From: Actinomycetales bacterium
Lineage (GTDB): Bacteria; Actinomycetota; Actinomycetes; Actinomycetales; Cellulomonadaceae
Direction: 5' to 3'
DNA length: 64,000 nucleotides
NCBI GenBank assembly: GCA_020444245.1
Contig: JAHLLI010000001.1
Location: 124,001 to 188,000 of the forward strand
Under the pieces are notes generated by a model. The model was not told where the DNA came from and did no database searches. It saw nothing but the letters and a program-made list of their open reading frames with translations. Made by a program: the position numbers and the translations under genes. Each line of letters starts with the position of its first letter. Positions within the stretch are counted from its first letter, which is position 1. Positions 15,038-22,511 of this stretch are shown piece by piece.

Positions 15038-17305
15038 GTGCCCCACCGCGCCCCGAACCCGCGCCGCTCCGCGCTCGTCGCCGGCCTTGCGCTCCTGACG
15101 GTCGGCTGCACGCCGCACCAACCCGCCCGGACCTCGACGACGCCGGAGCCGGAGGTGTCCTTCACGCAGATCGACACGTCGGCTTGGCAGGAGACCGGCC
15201 GTCGCGCGACCTCGAGCGCAGCCTTGGCGTCGGAAGGCGGACGGGACCGGCTCACCGCCGCGACGGTCGGCGAGCCGCAGGCGCCGCACCGGCTGACCGT
15301 GTGGAACGCCCGCCCGGGCGTGCTCGCCCCGTCCCCGACGGTGCTCGAGCTGGTGGACGGCGATGTGCGCTCCGTCGCCGCCGACGGCAACCCCGAGCTG
15401 ACGGCGCTGGCCGGCACCACCTGGGACGACGGGCAGGTCCGCTCGTACCTGGTGACGTCGGCCGACCGGCGCGACTGGACCGCTCTGCCCGTGCCCGAGG
15501 AGGTCGACGTTGCCCGTGTGGCGCACGTGGCCGTGGCCGGCGACGAGACGGTCGTCGTCGCGGGGAACGGGGTCACGGGGCGGCACCCGGCGGTGTCGAC
15601 GCTGGACGTCGCCGCGGACACGTGGGAGCACGTGGCGCTGCCGGGCGCGGACGACGACGCGCGGCTCACCGTCACGGCTGTGGCCGCCCGCAGCGACACG
15701 GTCGTGGTGATCGCAGCCGCCGGTCCGCGCGGGGGGCTGTCCGGCCCGGTGGCGTTCGTCTCGACCGACCGCGGCCGCAGCTTCGACGGGCCCGTCGAAG
15801 TCGCGCCGGCCGGCGGGTGGGTGGCCGGCGCCGTCGCGACCGCCGACGGCTTCCTCGCCTCGGGCTCGGTGCTGGAGGACGGCGTCCGGCGGCCACGCGT
15901 CTGGCACTCGGACGACGCTCGCACGTGGCAGACCGAGCCCGTGCCGATGCGCCTGGACGGCTGGACCGCCTTCGAGGGCGACGACGCAAGCTTCTCCGCC
16001 CCGGTACGGCAGGGCGATGCCGTCGCGCTCGCGGCCCAGAGCTCGAGCGTGCGCGGGGTGATGTACCAGGTGCGCGACGGATCCGGGGGGTGGCTCGACG
16101 CTCCGGCCACCGACTGGCAGATCGCAGCCGTCGGCGTGGACGTGCTGGCCGTGCCCGACACCGACGGCCGGACCGTGCTGATCGCGGCGTCCAAGGGGCG
16201 GTTGGAGGAGCGGTGGTCGCGGGACGGCGGCTACACCTGGGACCAGGCCTCCCTCGTCGACGGCTATGTCCCCCGTGCGGTCGCCGTGCTGAGCGAGTCC
16301 GGCGATGGCGCCGACGTGACGCTCGACCGCAACGTGCTCACCATCGTCCCGGACGTCGGGTGGTCACGGCACGGCGACATCAGCCTGGCGCGGGTGACCG
16401 CGGACGGAGTCGTGTCCGGGGCCTGGGGACCTGATGTGCCACCGGGGACGAGCGCGGTCGACACGGCGTCCGACGGCGACGGCACGGACGTCGCCGCCAT
16501 GACCACGTCGATGACCGACGCGGGCACCACTGGCTTCCCGCTCCAGGTGCTCCGCAGCACCGACGGCGGCGAGTGGACCGCGACCACCGGGGCCGACGGT
16601 GGTGGGTTCCGCATGGTCACCCACCTGGCCCACCTCGACGACGAGTGGGTGCTCACCACCCAGGAGGCCCCCGACGGCGACAGCGCCACGGCGCGGACGG
16701 CCGCCGTCTGGACCAGCCCGGACGGCGCCGGCTGGGAACGGTCCGCGCAGGGGCTCGTCGCGGACGGCGCACGCGACTCGTGGATCAGCGACGTCTGCCG
16801 GTTCGACGGAGACCTGGTCGCGGTGGGTACGTCCTGGACCGACGACGGCCTCGAGGTCGCGAGCTGGTGGCGCCGCGGGACGGACGGCACCTGGGAGAGC
16901 GGCACGCTGGACGAGGCCGGGGCCAGCTTCTCCGCCTGCACCGCCGACGACCAGGACGGCGAGGACTCGCTGACCGTCACGGGCTGGCTCCGCGGCGCCA
17001 GCACCACGTGGCGGACGGCGGACCTTCGCGCCTTCGACCCGGTGGAGTCGCTGGACGTCGGCTCCTGGCGTGGCGGCTCCGTGGAGGTCGACGACCTGCG
17101 GGTCGCGCCGGGGACCGTCGACACCGCCGAGTACACCGGGCCGGTGCTCTGGGTGTCGGCCGACGGCGAAGACTGGCAGCAGGTACCGATCCCCGTGGGC
17201 GCCGAGCCGAGCGGATCCCCGAGCGTCGCGAAGCTCGGCGAGGACTGGCTCGTCACGGTCGACATGGACTACGGCGTCGACGCGTGGGTGGTGTCGGCCT
17301 CCTGA
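15038..17305 (+). CDS. large lipoprotein with Asp-box (BNR-like) repeats
   Basis: A 755-residue exported protein. The signal peptide ends in the lipobox LLTVGCTP (Cys24). The mature part is acidic and beta-rich and contains at least five Asp-box motifs of the S-x-D-x-G-x-x-W/F type: STDRGRSFDG, SRDGGYTWDQ, RSTDGGEWTA, TSPDGAGWER and SADGEDWQQ. These mark beta-propeller folds of the sialidase/photosynthesis-assembly class. Catalytic sialidase residues such as an N-terminal RIP motif are not evident, so this is more likely a binding or scaffold propeller. GTG at 15038 has GGAGG. Function is unknown. Confidence 0.8.
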   Translation: MPHRAPNPRRSALVAGLALLTVGCTPHQPARTSTTPEPEVSFTQIDTSAWQETGRRATSSAALASEGGRDRLTAATVGEPQAPHRLTVWNARPGVLAPSPTVLELVDGDVRSVAADGNPELTALAGTTWDDGQVRSYLVTSADRRDWTALPVPEEVDVARVAHVAVAGDETVVVAGNGVTGRHPAVSTLDVAADTWEHVALPGADDDARLTVTAVAARSDTVVVIAAAGPRGGLSGPVAFVSTDRGRSFDGPVEVAPAGGWVAGAVATADGFLASGSVLEDGVRRPRVWHSDDARTWQTEPVPMRLDGWTAFEGDDASFSAPVRQGDAVALAAQSSSVRGVMYQVRDGSGGWLDAPATDWQIAAVGVDVLAVPDTDGRTVLIAASKGRLEERWSRDGGYTWDQASLVDGYVPRAVAVLSESGDGADVTLDRNVLTIVPDVGWSRHGDISLARVTADGVVSGAWGPDVPPGTSAVDTASDGDGTDVAAMTTSMTDAGTTGFPLQVLRSTDGGEWTATTGADGGGFRMVTHLAHLDDEWVLTTQEAPDGDSATARTAAVWTSPDGAGWERSAQGLVADGARDSWISDVCRFDGDLVAVGTSWTDDGLEVASWWRRGTDGTWESGTLDEAGASFSACTADDQDGEDSLTVTGWLRGASTTWRTADLRAFDPVESLDVGSWRGGSVEVDDLRVAPGTVDTAEYTGPVLWVSADGEDWQQVPIPVGAEPSGSPSVAKLGEDWLVTVDMDYGVDAWVVSAS

Positions 17306-17363
17306 GGGCCGGCAGGGCGGGCGTTCGGCCGGGCGGGCAAGGTCCGGTATCCTCGTCCGGCCT

Positions 17364-17448
17364 GGAGGATTCGCCTAGTGGCCTATGGCGCACGCTTGGA
17401 AAGCGTGTTGGGGTAACACCCTCGGGGGTTCGAATCCCCCATCCTCCG
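17364..17448 (+). tRNA. tRNA-Ser (anticodon GGA)
   Basis: The acceptor stem GGAGGAT pairs with ATCCTCC (17441-17447). The anticodon stem CACGC/GCGTG encloses the loop TTGGAAA with anticodon GGA. A long variable arm, as expected for serine, and a T-loop GGTTCGAATCC follow. The 3' CCA is not encoded. The 3' half (from 17395) is repeated at 24095 and 25919, showing that this gene is the integration site of two tandem elements. The gene itself is intact. Confidence 0.97.
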
Positions 17449-17457
17449 CCGGATGAG

Positions 17458-17493
17458 GGGCCCGTGACCTGCGGTGACGTGGGGAGCGGGCCC
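17458..17493 (+). terminator. hairpin after tRNA-Ser
   Basis: GGGCCCG (17458-17464) pairs with CGGGCCC (17487-17493), followed by TTC. Related hairpins with the shared text GCCCGTGACC follow the other two tRNA fragments at 24155 and 25988. Integrating DNA therefore seems to have carried the tRNA end together with its terminator. Confidence 0.7.
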
Positions 17494-17530
17494 TTCGTCG
17501 TCGGCGGGTGCGGCTGGGCGGAGGGGCGCC

Positions 17531-17552
17531 GGTAGCAGTTGTGGTAGCAGTT
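17531..17552 (+). repeat. integrase arm-type direct repeats, left end
   Basis: Two GGTAGCAGTT decamers start 12 bases apart (17531 and 17543). The same pair, in the same orientation, occurs just inside the junctions at 23969 and 25793. Position and conservation at all three junctions suggest arm-binding sites of the integrase. Confidence 0.65.
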
Positions 17553-17574
17553 CGTGCGGCGAACGACGCGACCG

Positions 17575-19515
17575 TCAGGGCAAGTTCACGCCCCCAAGGG
17601 CGAGCCATGCCTGCCACTCGGGTCGGCGCGCGACCTCTGCGACGCGTCCCTCCCGGAGCGCGCGGATCGCTGCGACCGAGAGTTCCGCGGCTGCTGCGTC
17701 GCCCATCCGCATGGCGATCCCCCTCAGCCAGCGGAGCCGCGGGACCCGGTCCAACCGGTTCCCAACGAGCGCCTCGACCCCGGTAGCGGCGATCGCGCAT
17801 CTCAAGGCGTCTCCGGAGAGCATCGGTGCACCGTCGACGTCACATCGCGCCAGGCCGACGATCGTTCGCCACGTCGGCTCGGACTCGTCAACAGCAAGGA
17901 ACTCCGCAACGACACGGCGGTCAATCACGAGCGTGCGCTCCTGGCCTTCGCCGTGGTTCGCAATCACGAACCGCCGAACGGAGTCTGGTGCGTGGGGATC
18001 CAGGCCGACCGCAATTGCGAAGAGTGGCGGCGGCTGATCCCGGAGGCCGAGTTCCCAAGCTTCCTCCGAGAACTCCAGCCGCTCGACGGAAATCTGCTGG
18101 TCTTCAAGCAAGAATTCCACCATTTGAACGGCCGATGGCTGGAAATAGCCCAAGTCGGCAGGTTCATGATCCTCGTAGCCAAGCACGGAAACGGCGTTCA
18201 CTATCGCCAACTGAAGCGCGAGCAGCGACTCCACCAGGGCAAAGCTGTCATCGAGCACAGTGTCGACGGGAACTCTGCCGGCGAAAGACCTGAGTTCGAA
18301 CACTACGTCGTTGCCCTCAAGCCTGTAAGTCTTGGCCCCATGCCCCTCGGCGTTCCGGTATGTCGGCTCAGCACCAGCCAGGAGAGGCCCCACGACCTGC
18401 GAGGCGGCTGCACGACGCGCGATCTCGGTCGCGTCCTCGGCTATGAGTTTCGCGTACGGCTTGGTCACTTCGCCGGACGCGAGGAGCATCACCGACACCA
18501 GCGGTGCCATGACATCCTCAAACAGATTCCTGTACAGCTTCATTACCTGTCGAAGCGCCGCATCCTCGCTTGGCGCGATCCGGATCAAGAGTGCAAGTTG
18601 CGCGTACGCCTCGAGCCCGTGCACTGCTGCACGTCGGATGTCACTCCTCACAACTTCCTCGGCCACAATCTCAGCGAACCGCGAGCCGGCGTCGTGCGCG
18701 AGCGATGCTGCGGCGGACAAGGCGCTTCGGAACCGCGTAGCGTCGAGGTGAACGGTGGCGACCATCTCGGCCGCAAGCACGCCCGCCCCTGTACCGACTA
18801 CCGCATCAACGCGAGTGATCTCCTTGAACCGCCCGCGTCCAAGCTCGTCTAGCTCGGTCACCCTCAGGCCTGGATGGAGCGCCTTGAGGGCGCCGAACAG
18901 CCGACTCGTCGCGGACCCTAGGTCGCCCTCTTCCTCAAGCAGCCCCGCTGCTGCCATGACGCGGTTGTACTCGGCAAGGCGGCTGGCTATTTGATCGATA
19001 CACTCCTGGGCGGCGTCGGCGTGCCGTTGCGCTTCAACGGGTGAAGGCGCCTCGAGGGCAAGCAGGTACGCCACGCACATTTCTTCCGTCAGGCGACCCG
19101 TGTCCCGAAGAAGCTCGAGTTGCGACAGGTGCGGCCGGAGCGGATTGGCCGCACTAAGCCTCTGGCGCGTCTGCGCGACGGCACGCACGGCTTTGGCGAG
19201 AAGTGTGCCATCGGCAAATGGCTCCGACTGCAAGGAGCTCTGTTTGAGGGCCGCCAACAGGCCGTCGAAGTCACTCGCCACCCGCGTGCCCAGATCCGCG
19301 AGCGAACGCCATTCTTCGTCGTCACCGGCCGCGGGCACGCTTTCCAGTTCTGTGCGCAAGGCGGCCACAAGGCGACGTCGGCGCTGCACCTGGTGGTTCA
19401 CTTCGGACGGCCCAGGAGAGTCGCCACAGGTAGCACATGGGATGCCCAAGACGCGCTCGCGATCGCCGCACCGGTCGCAGCGAACCTTGTCGTAGCCGAG
19501 CCGAATCGCGGTCAT
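17575..19515 (-). CDS. unrecognised 646-residue protein with N-terminal zinc ribbon
   Basis: I do not recognise this family. Residues 10-31 hold two CxxC pairs (C13-x2-C16, C27-x2-C30, as VRCDRCG and IPCATCG), a zinc ribbon. The rest (about 45-646) is largely alpha-helical with leucine/alanine-rich heptad-like stretches, no transmembrane segment and no visible nuclease, ATPase or HEPN motif. ATG at 19515 is chosen because GAGG lies seven bases before it. Codon use is clearly less GC-rich than in the flanking chromosome. It lies next to the attL end of a defence-carrying island, and such end-proximal cargo is often antiphage, so a sensor or effector role is a guess from context. Confidence 0.75.
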   Translation of the reverse strand: MTAIRLGYDKVRCDRCGDRERVLGIPCATCGDSPGPSEVNHQVQRRRRLVAALRTELESVPAAGDDEEWRSLADLGTRVASDFDGLLAALKQSSLQSEPFADGTLLAKAVRAVAQTRQRLSAANPLRPHLSQLELLRDTGRLTEEMCVAYLLALEAPSPVEAQRHADAAQECIDQIASRLAEYNRVMAAAGLLEEEGDLGSATSRLFGALKALHPGLRVTELDELGRGRFKEITRVDAVVGTGAGVLAAEMVATVHLDATRFRSALSAAASLAHDAGSRFAEIVAEEVVRSDIRRAAVHGLEAYAQLALLIRIAPSEDAALRQVMKLYRNLFEDVMAPLVSVMLLASGEVTKPYAKLIAEDATEIARRAAASQVVGPLLAGAEPTYRNAEGHGAKTYRLEGNDVVFELRSFAGRVPVDTVLDDSFALVESLLALQLAIVNAVSVLGYEDHEPADLGYFQPSAVQMVEFLLEDQQISVERLEFSEEAWELGLRDQPPPLFAIAVGLDPHAPDSVRRFVIANHGEGQERTLVIDRRVVAEFLAVDESEPTWRTIVGLARCDVDGAPMLSGDALRCAIAATGVEALVGNRLDRVPRLRWLRGIAMRMGDAAAAELSVAAIRALREGRVAEVARRPEWQAWLALGGVNLP

Positions 19516-19542
19516 ACGCACACCTCGGGCGTGGAGATGGCC

Positions 19543-20766
19543 TCACGGTACCAATCCGGTGGCGTCGCCCCAGAGCAGCTCGCCCATCCGGCGGTTCGCC
19601 TCCTCGACGAGCTCCGGCACGACGTGCTGGTAGCGCGTCGTCATCGCGGGCGACGTCCAGCCGAAGATGCTCATGACGACGCGCTGGTCGACGCCCTGGA
19701 CCAGCAGCAGCGTCGCAGCCGTGTGCCGCGCGTCGTGCAGTCGCGCGGGCCGGATGCCGAGACCTTCCAGGAATGCCGTCCAGTGCAGCGAGTGGTCGCG
19801 CGGCGCGACGGGCCGTCCCGTCACCGTCGTGAACACCAGGCCGCAGTCGCGCCACAGCGTCCCGGCGTGGATGCGGGCCTCTCGCTGCCGACGCCGGTGC
19901 TGGCGCAGCGCGACGAGCAGCGGCTCCGGCAGGGGCAGCGTCCGGCGTGACTGCTTGGTCTTGAGCTCGGCCAGCACCAGCCCGCCGTCGCGGCGCTGAG
20001 GGCACTGCGACGGCTTCTCGACGCAGCGGTCCGGGTCGGCGCAGCCGTGCCGCCAGTTCCGTCGCTCGAGCTGCCGCCGCACCTGGAGCCGCCCGGCGTC
20101 GAGGTCGACATCGGCCCAGGACAGCCCGAGCACCTCGCCGCGCCGAAGCCCGAGCGAGATCGCGAGCATGAACGCGACGCCATGGGGCTCGTTCTCCGCG
20201 GCGGCGAGGATGCGCCGCGCCTCGTCGACGGTCAGCGGCTCGATGTCGGGCGGCTCGTAGCGCGGCGTGTGGGCGAGCGTCACTGGGTTGCGCGGGAGGC
20301 GCCGTCGTCGGACCGCGTCGTTGAGCGCCTTGTTGAGCGTCCGGCGCACGTGGTGGACGGTCCCGGCGTTGAGCCCGCTCGCGAGCAGCACGGCGTACAG
20401 GTGCTCGATGTGCTCGGGCTGGAGCGTGTCGAGGCGGTGCTTGCCGATGGTCGGGTTGATGTGGCGGTGGACGTCGACCGTGTACCCGGACAGGGTGCTC
20501 GGCCGCACGCGGAGCGACGTCGCGCTCAGCCACTCCGTCAGCCAGGTCTCCAACCGCGGCGATCGGCCTGCCGGCAGCGCCGACTGCTCGGTTTGCTGCT
20601 GCTCCAGCTCGCGGACCTTGCGGACCACCTCGGCCCGCGTTGCGCCGGTGCGCTTGCGCCGGTCGGGCGAGCCGTCTGGCCGGACGCCCATCGTGACGAA
20701 GCCGTACCAGCGCCCGTCGTTGCCCTGGAAGATCGACGAGCGCTGGTTCCCGGCCCGGGTGCCCAT
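19543..20766 (-). CDS. int: tyrosine site-specific integrase
   Basis: A 407-residue phage-type tyrosine recombinase. It has an N-terminal arm-binding AP2-like region (10-50), a SAM-like core-binding domain (about 70-165) and a catalytic domain with Arg in LGLRRGEV (208-209), HDARH (344-348), Trp370 in FGWTSP where many enzymes have His, and the nucleophile Tyr379 in TTRYQHV. An insertion at 240-258, HGCADPDRCVEKPSQCPQ, has one His and three Cys and may bind zinc. It catalyses insertion at the tRNA-Ser 3' end. It starts five bases after the excisionase stop, so the two form an operon. Confidence 0.95.
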   Translation of the reverse strand: MGTRAGNQRSSIFQGNDGRWYGFVTMGVRPDGSPDRRKRTGATRAEVVRKVRELEQQQTEQSALPAGRSPRLETWLTEWLSATSLRVRPSTLSGYTVDVHRHINPTIGKHRLDTLQPEHIEHLYAVLLASGLNAGTVHHVRRTLNKALNDAVRRRRLPRNPVTLAHTPRYEPPDIEPLTVDEARRILAAAENEPHGVAFMLAISLGLRRGEVLGLSWADVDLDAGRLQVRRQLERRNWRHGCADPDRCVEKPSQCPQRRDGGLVLAELKTKQSRRTLPLPEPLLVALRQHRRRQREARIHAGTLWRDCGLVFTTVTGRPVAPRDHSLHWTAFLEGLGIRPARLHDARHTAATLLLVQGVDQRVVMSIFGWTSPAMTTRYQHVVPELVEEANRRMGELLWGDATGLVP

Positions 20767-20770
20767 CGGG

Positions 20771-20986
20771 TCACGGCTCCTGCGCCCACTGCTCGCGGCG
20801 ACACCGCTCGACGAAGTCGCTCAGGCAGTCGGCGGGCACGCGCCGCAGCCGCCCGATGTGGACGGTCTCGATCGCGCCGCTATTGATGAGCTCGTACATG
20901 GTGCTGCGGCCCACGGACAGGCAGCGGGCGGCGTCGGTGATGCTGAGCATGACGCGCGGGGTCGGGATGATCTCGATGTCAGTCAT
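20771..20986 (-). CDS. excisionase-like helix-turn-helix protein
   Basis: A 71-residue MerR/Xis-type DNA-binding protein, with a winged helix in MLSITDAARCLSVGRSTMYELI followed by INSGAIETVHIGRLRRVP. This is the standard excisionase (SinI/Xis, helix_turn_helix 17) layout. ATG at 20986 has a perfect AAGGAG. It lies directly upstream of the integrase gene. It probably directs excision by bending the arm region and may control int transcription. Confidence 0.88.
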   Translation of the reverse strand: MTDIEIIPTPRVMLSITDAARCLSVGRSTMYELINSGAIETVHIGRLRRVPADCLSDFVERCRREQWAQEP

Positions 20987-21323
20987 GGCACTTCTCCTTC
21001 TCGGTCGGGTTGGGTTGCGTTCGTCAGGGCCTGAGCACCGGTCCATCGGCGAACGACGGCGGGTGGCGGTCAAGGGGCGCGGCCCGAGGCTGTGCAGGCA
21101 AGGCGCCCCGCAACCGCTGTGGATGCCCGCGGCGCAACGGCGCGGCCGGCGTAGGTTGCTGGACGACCCAGGCGAGCGGGCGTGGATTCGGGTGAGCACA
21201 CGACACCAGGCTCGTCAGGGCCGATAGCCGAACCGATGACGAATCCGCTCCCAGGGCGGCCAGGCGATGACGGACACGATGACGCTCCGGGCTGATCGCG
21301 GCTACGCGCGTCATCCACAGGCG
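20987..21323. other. gene-free interval between xis and toxin-antitoxin genes
   Basis: There is no convincing gene in this interval, which holds the divergent promoters. CGTCAGGGCC occurs twice in direct orientation (near 21025 and 21210). Short open frames lack ribosome binding sites and conflict with each other. Confidence 0.4.
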
Positions 21324-21352
21324 TTGTTCTCTCGTTTGACGAGAGATATCCT
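21324..21352 (+). promoter_or_regulatory. promoter with embedded 19-bp palindrome
   Basis: The -35 is TTGTTC (21324-21329), the spacer is 17 bases and the -10 is TATCCT (21347-21352). The palindrome TCTCTCGTTTGACGAGAGA (21328-21346, perfect 8-bp arms) fills the spacer. The start codon at 21360 is seven bases beyond the -10, so the transcript is leaderless. The layout predicts tight autorepression by the winged-helix domain of the first gene product. Confidence 0.7.
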
Positions 21353-21359
21353 GCGTCAT

Positions 21360-21956
21360 ATGAGAACGCAGGCACCCGCGCTGATCCCGATCTTCCGGTC
21401 GGCCCTACAGGCTCGACTGCTCCTGCGGGTGCTCACCGACGACGAGCCACGCACGATCACCGACCTCGCGCGCGTGCTCGACGCTCCCGAGCCCACCGTC
21501 TACCGCGAGGTCCGGCGGCTGATGGATGCCGACCTCGTCACGGGCACGCGCGTCGGCCGATCCGTGGTGGTGCGGCCGGCCGACGACAACCCAGCGACCG
21601 CTCCCCTGCGCCAGCTCCTCGTCGTCACCTACGGGCCGGTCCCGTTCCTCGAGCGCGCCCTCTCCGGCATCGACGGGATCACGGAGGCCTACGTCTACGG
21701 CTCCTGGGCAGCGCGGTGGCACGGCGAGGTCGGCCCCGCGCCGGGCGACGTCGATGTCCTGATCGTCGGCACGCCCGACCGGGAGGCCGTCTACGACGCG
21801 CTCGACGGCATCGACTCCACTCTGGGCAGGGAGGTCAACGTCACCTTCACCTCAGCCGAGCGCTGGTCGTCGGCCGAGGAGACCTTCCTCGCTGCGCTCC
21901 GGGAACGTCCCCTGGTCCGGCTCACGCTGGGACGCGAGAACGGAGCGGCTGCCTGA
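21360..21956 (+). CDS. winged-helix/MNT nucleotidyltransferase, antitoxin-like
   Basis: A 198-residue two-domain protein. Residues about 15-75 form an ArsR-like winged helix (ARLLLRVLTDDEPRTITDLA, then PTVYREVRRLMDADLVTG). Residues 90-190 form a minimal nucleotidyltransferase with GS at 114-115 (YGSWAARW) and the metal-binding pair D130/D132 in GDVDVLIVG. In MNT/HEPN modules the nucleotidyltransferase neutralises the HEPN toxin by nucleotide transfer to a tyrosine. ATG at 21360 is chosen because the promoter predicts a leaderless start, and a longer frame reaches 21267. The stop overlaps the next start (TGATG), giving translational coupling with the HEPN gene. Confidence 0.85.
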   Translation: MRTQAPALIPIFRSALQARLLLRVLTDDEPRTITDLARVLDAPEPTVYREVRRLMDADLVTGTRVGRSVVVRPADDNPATAPLRQLLVVTYGPVPFLERALSGIDGITEAYVYGSWAARWHGEVGPAPGDVDVLIVGTPDREAVYDALDGIDSTLGREVNVTFTSAERWSSAEETFLAALRERPLVRLTLGRENGAAA

Positions 21957-22414
21957 TGGCCTGGGAACAGGGACGAGCGGTCGTCGAGAGCTTGATCCGG
22001 ACCGGCATGCTCGAACGCGTCCCGCCGAACCTGGACGCGGCGCAGTCGCTCGTCGACGTCGCCGCGACTCATCTTGCATCTGCGCTGACGCTGGCTGACA
22101 CCGACACCGTTCTCGCTTACGACGCGCTGCATGGCGCCAACCGCAAGGCGCTCACCGCGATCCTGCTCGCCCAGGGACTCCGCCCCACCCGGGCGGGCGG
22201 CCACATCGCCCTGTACGACGCCGTCCTGGCCCAGCTCGACCCACCACTCGGCCGCGACCTCGCCGCGTACCACCGGGTGCGCAGGGCGAGGAACGCCGGT
22301 GACTACCGCGAGGAGCACGACGCCGTCGCCGCCGACGTCCACGCCGACCACCCCGGCTGCCGGAAGATCGTCGACATCGCCAAGCGCCTCATCGGCCAGA
22401 TGCCACCGTTCTGA
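21956..22414 (+). CDS. HEPN-domain protein, toxin partner
   Basis: A 152-residue all-helical protein. The C-terminal half has RRARNAGDYREEH (R112-N113-x3-Y117), the RNxxxY form of the HEPN active-site helix, preceded by AYHRVRR. The N-terminal half has helices such as NLDAAQSLVDVAATHLASAL, typical of HEPN proteins paired with nucleotidyltransferases. Such proteins are RNases or inhibitors kept in check by nucleotide addition to the conserved tyrosine (here Tyr117, inferred). The ATG overlaps the preceding stop. It probably functions as a toxin-antitoxin or abortive-infection module. Confidence 0.8.
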   Translation: MAWEQGRAVVESLIRTGMLERVPPNLDAAQSLVDVAATHLASALTLADTDTVLAYDALHGANRKALTAILLAQGLRPTRAGGHIALYDAVLAQLDPPLGRDLAAYHRVRRARNAGDYREEHDAVAADVHADHPGCRKIVDIAKRLIGQMPPF

Positions 22415-22511
22415 CCGATGACGGTGAGCCTGGCCGGCGGCGCACGGAGGCTAGTGCCAGAAGAGTCACCGTCCCGATAGGCCCCTTCGAACAGAACCCA
22501 GGAGGCAGCCG

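Noticed and set aside
13660-16194. Long minus-strand open frame of 844 codons across two lipoprotein genes
   Set aside because: The plus-strand genes have lipoboxes, ribosome binding sites and repeat structure. The antisense product is low-complexity Ser/Thr/Pro with no start signal.
15038-17305. Sialidase
   Set aside because: Asp-box repeats are present, but the catalytic arginine triad, the RIP motif and the Tyr/Glu pair cannot be identified, so only a propeller lipoprotein is claimed.
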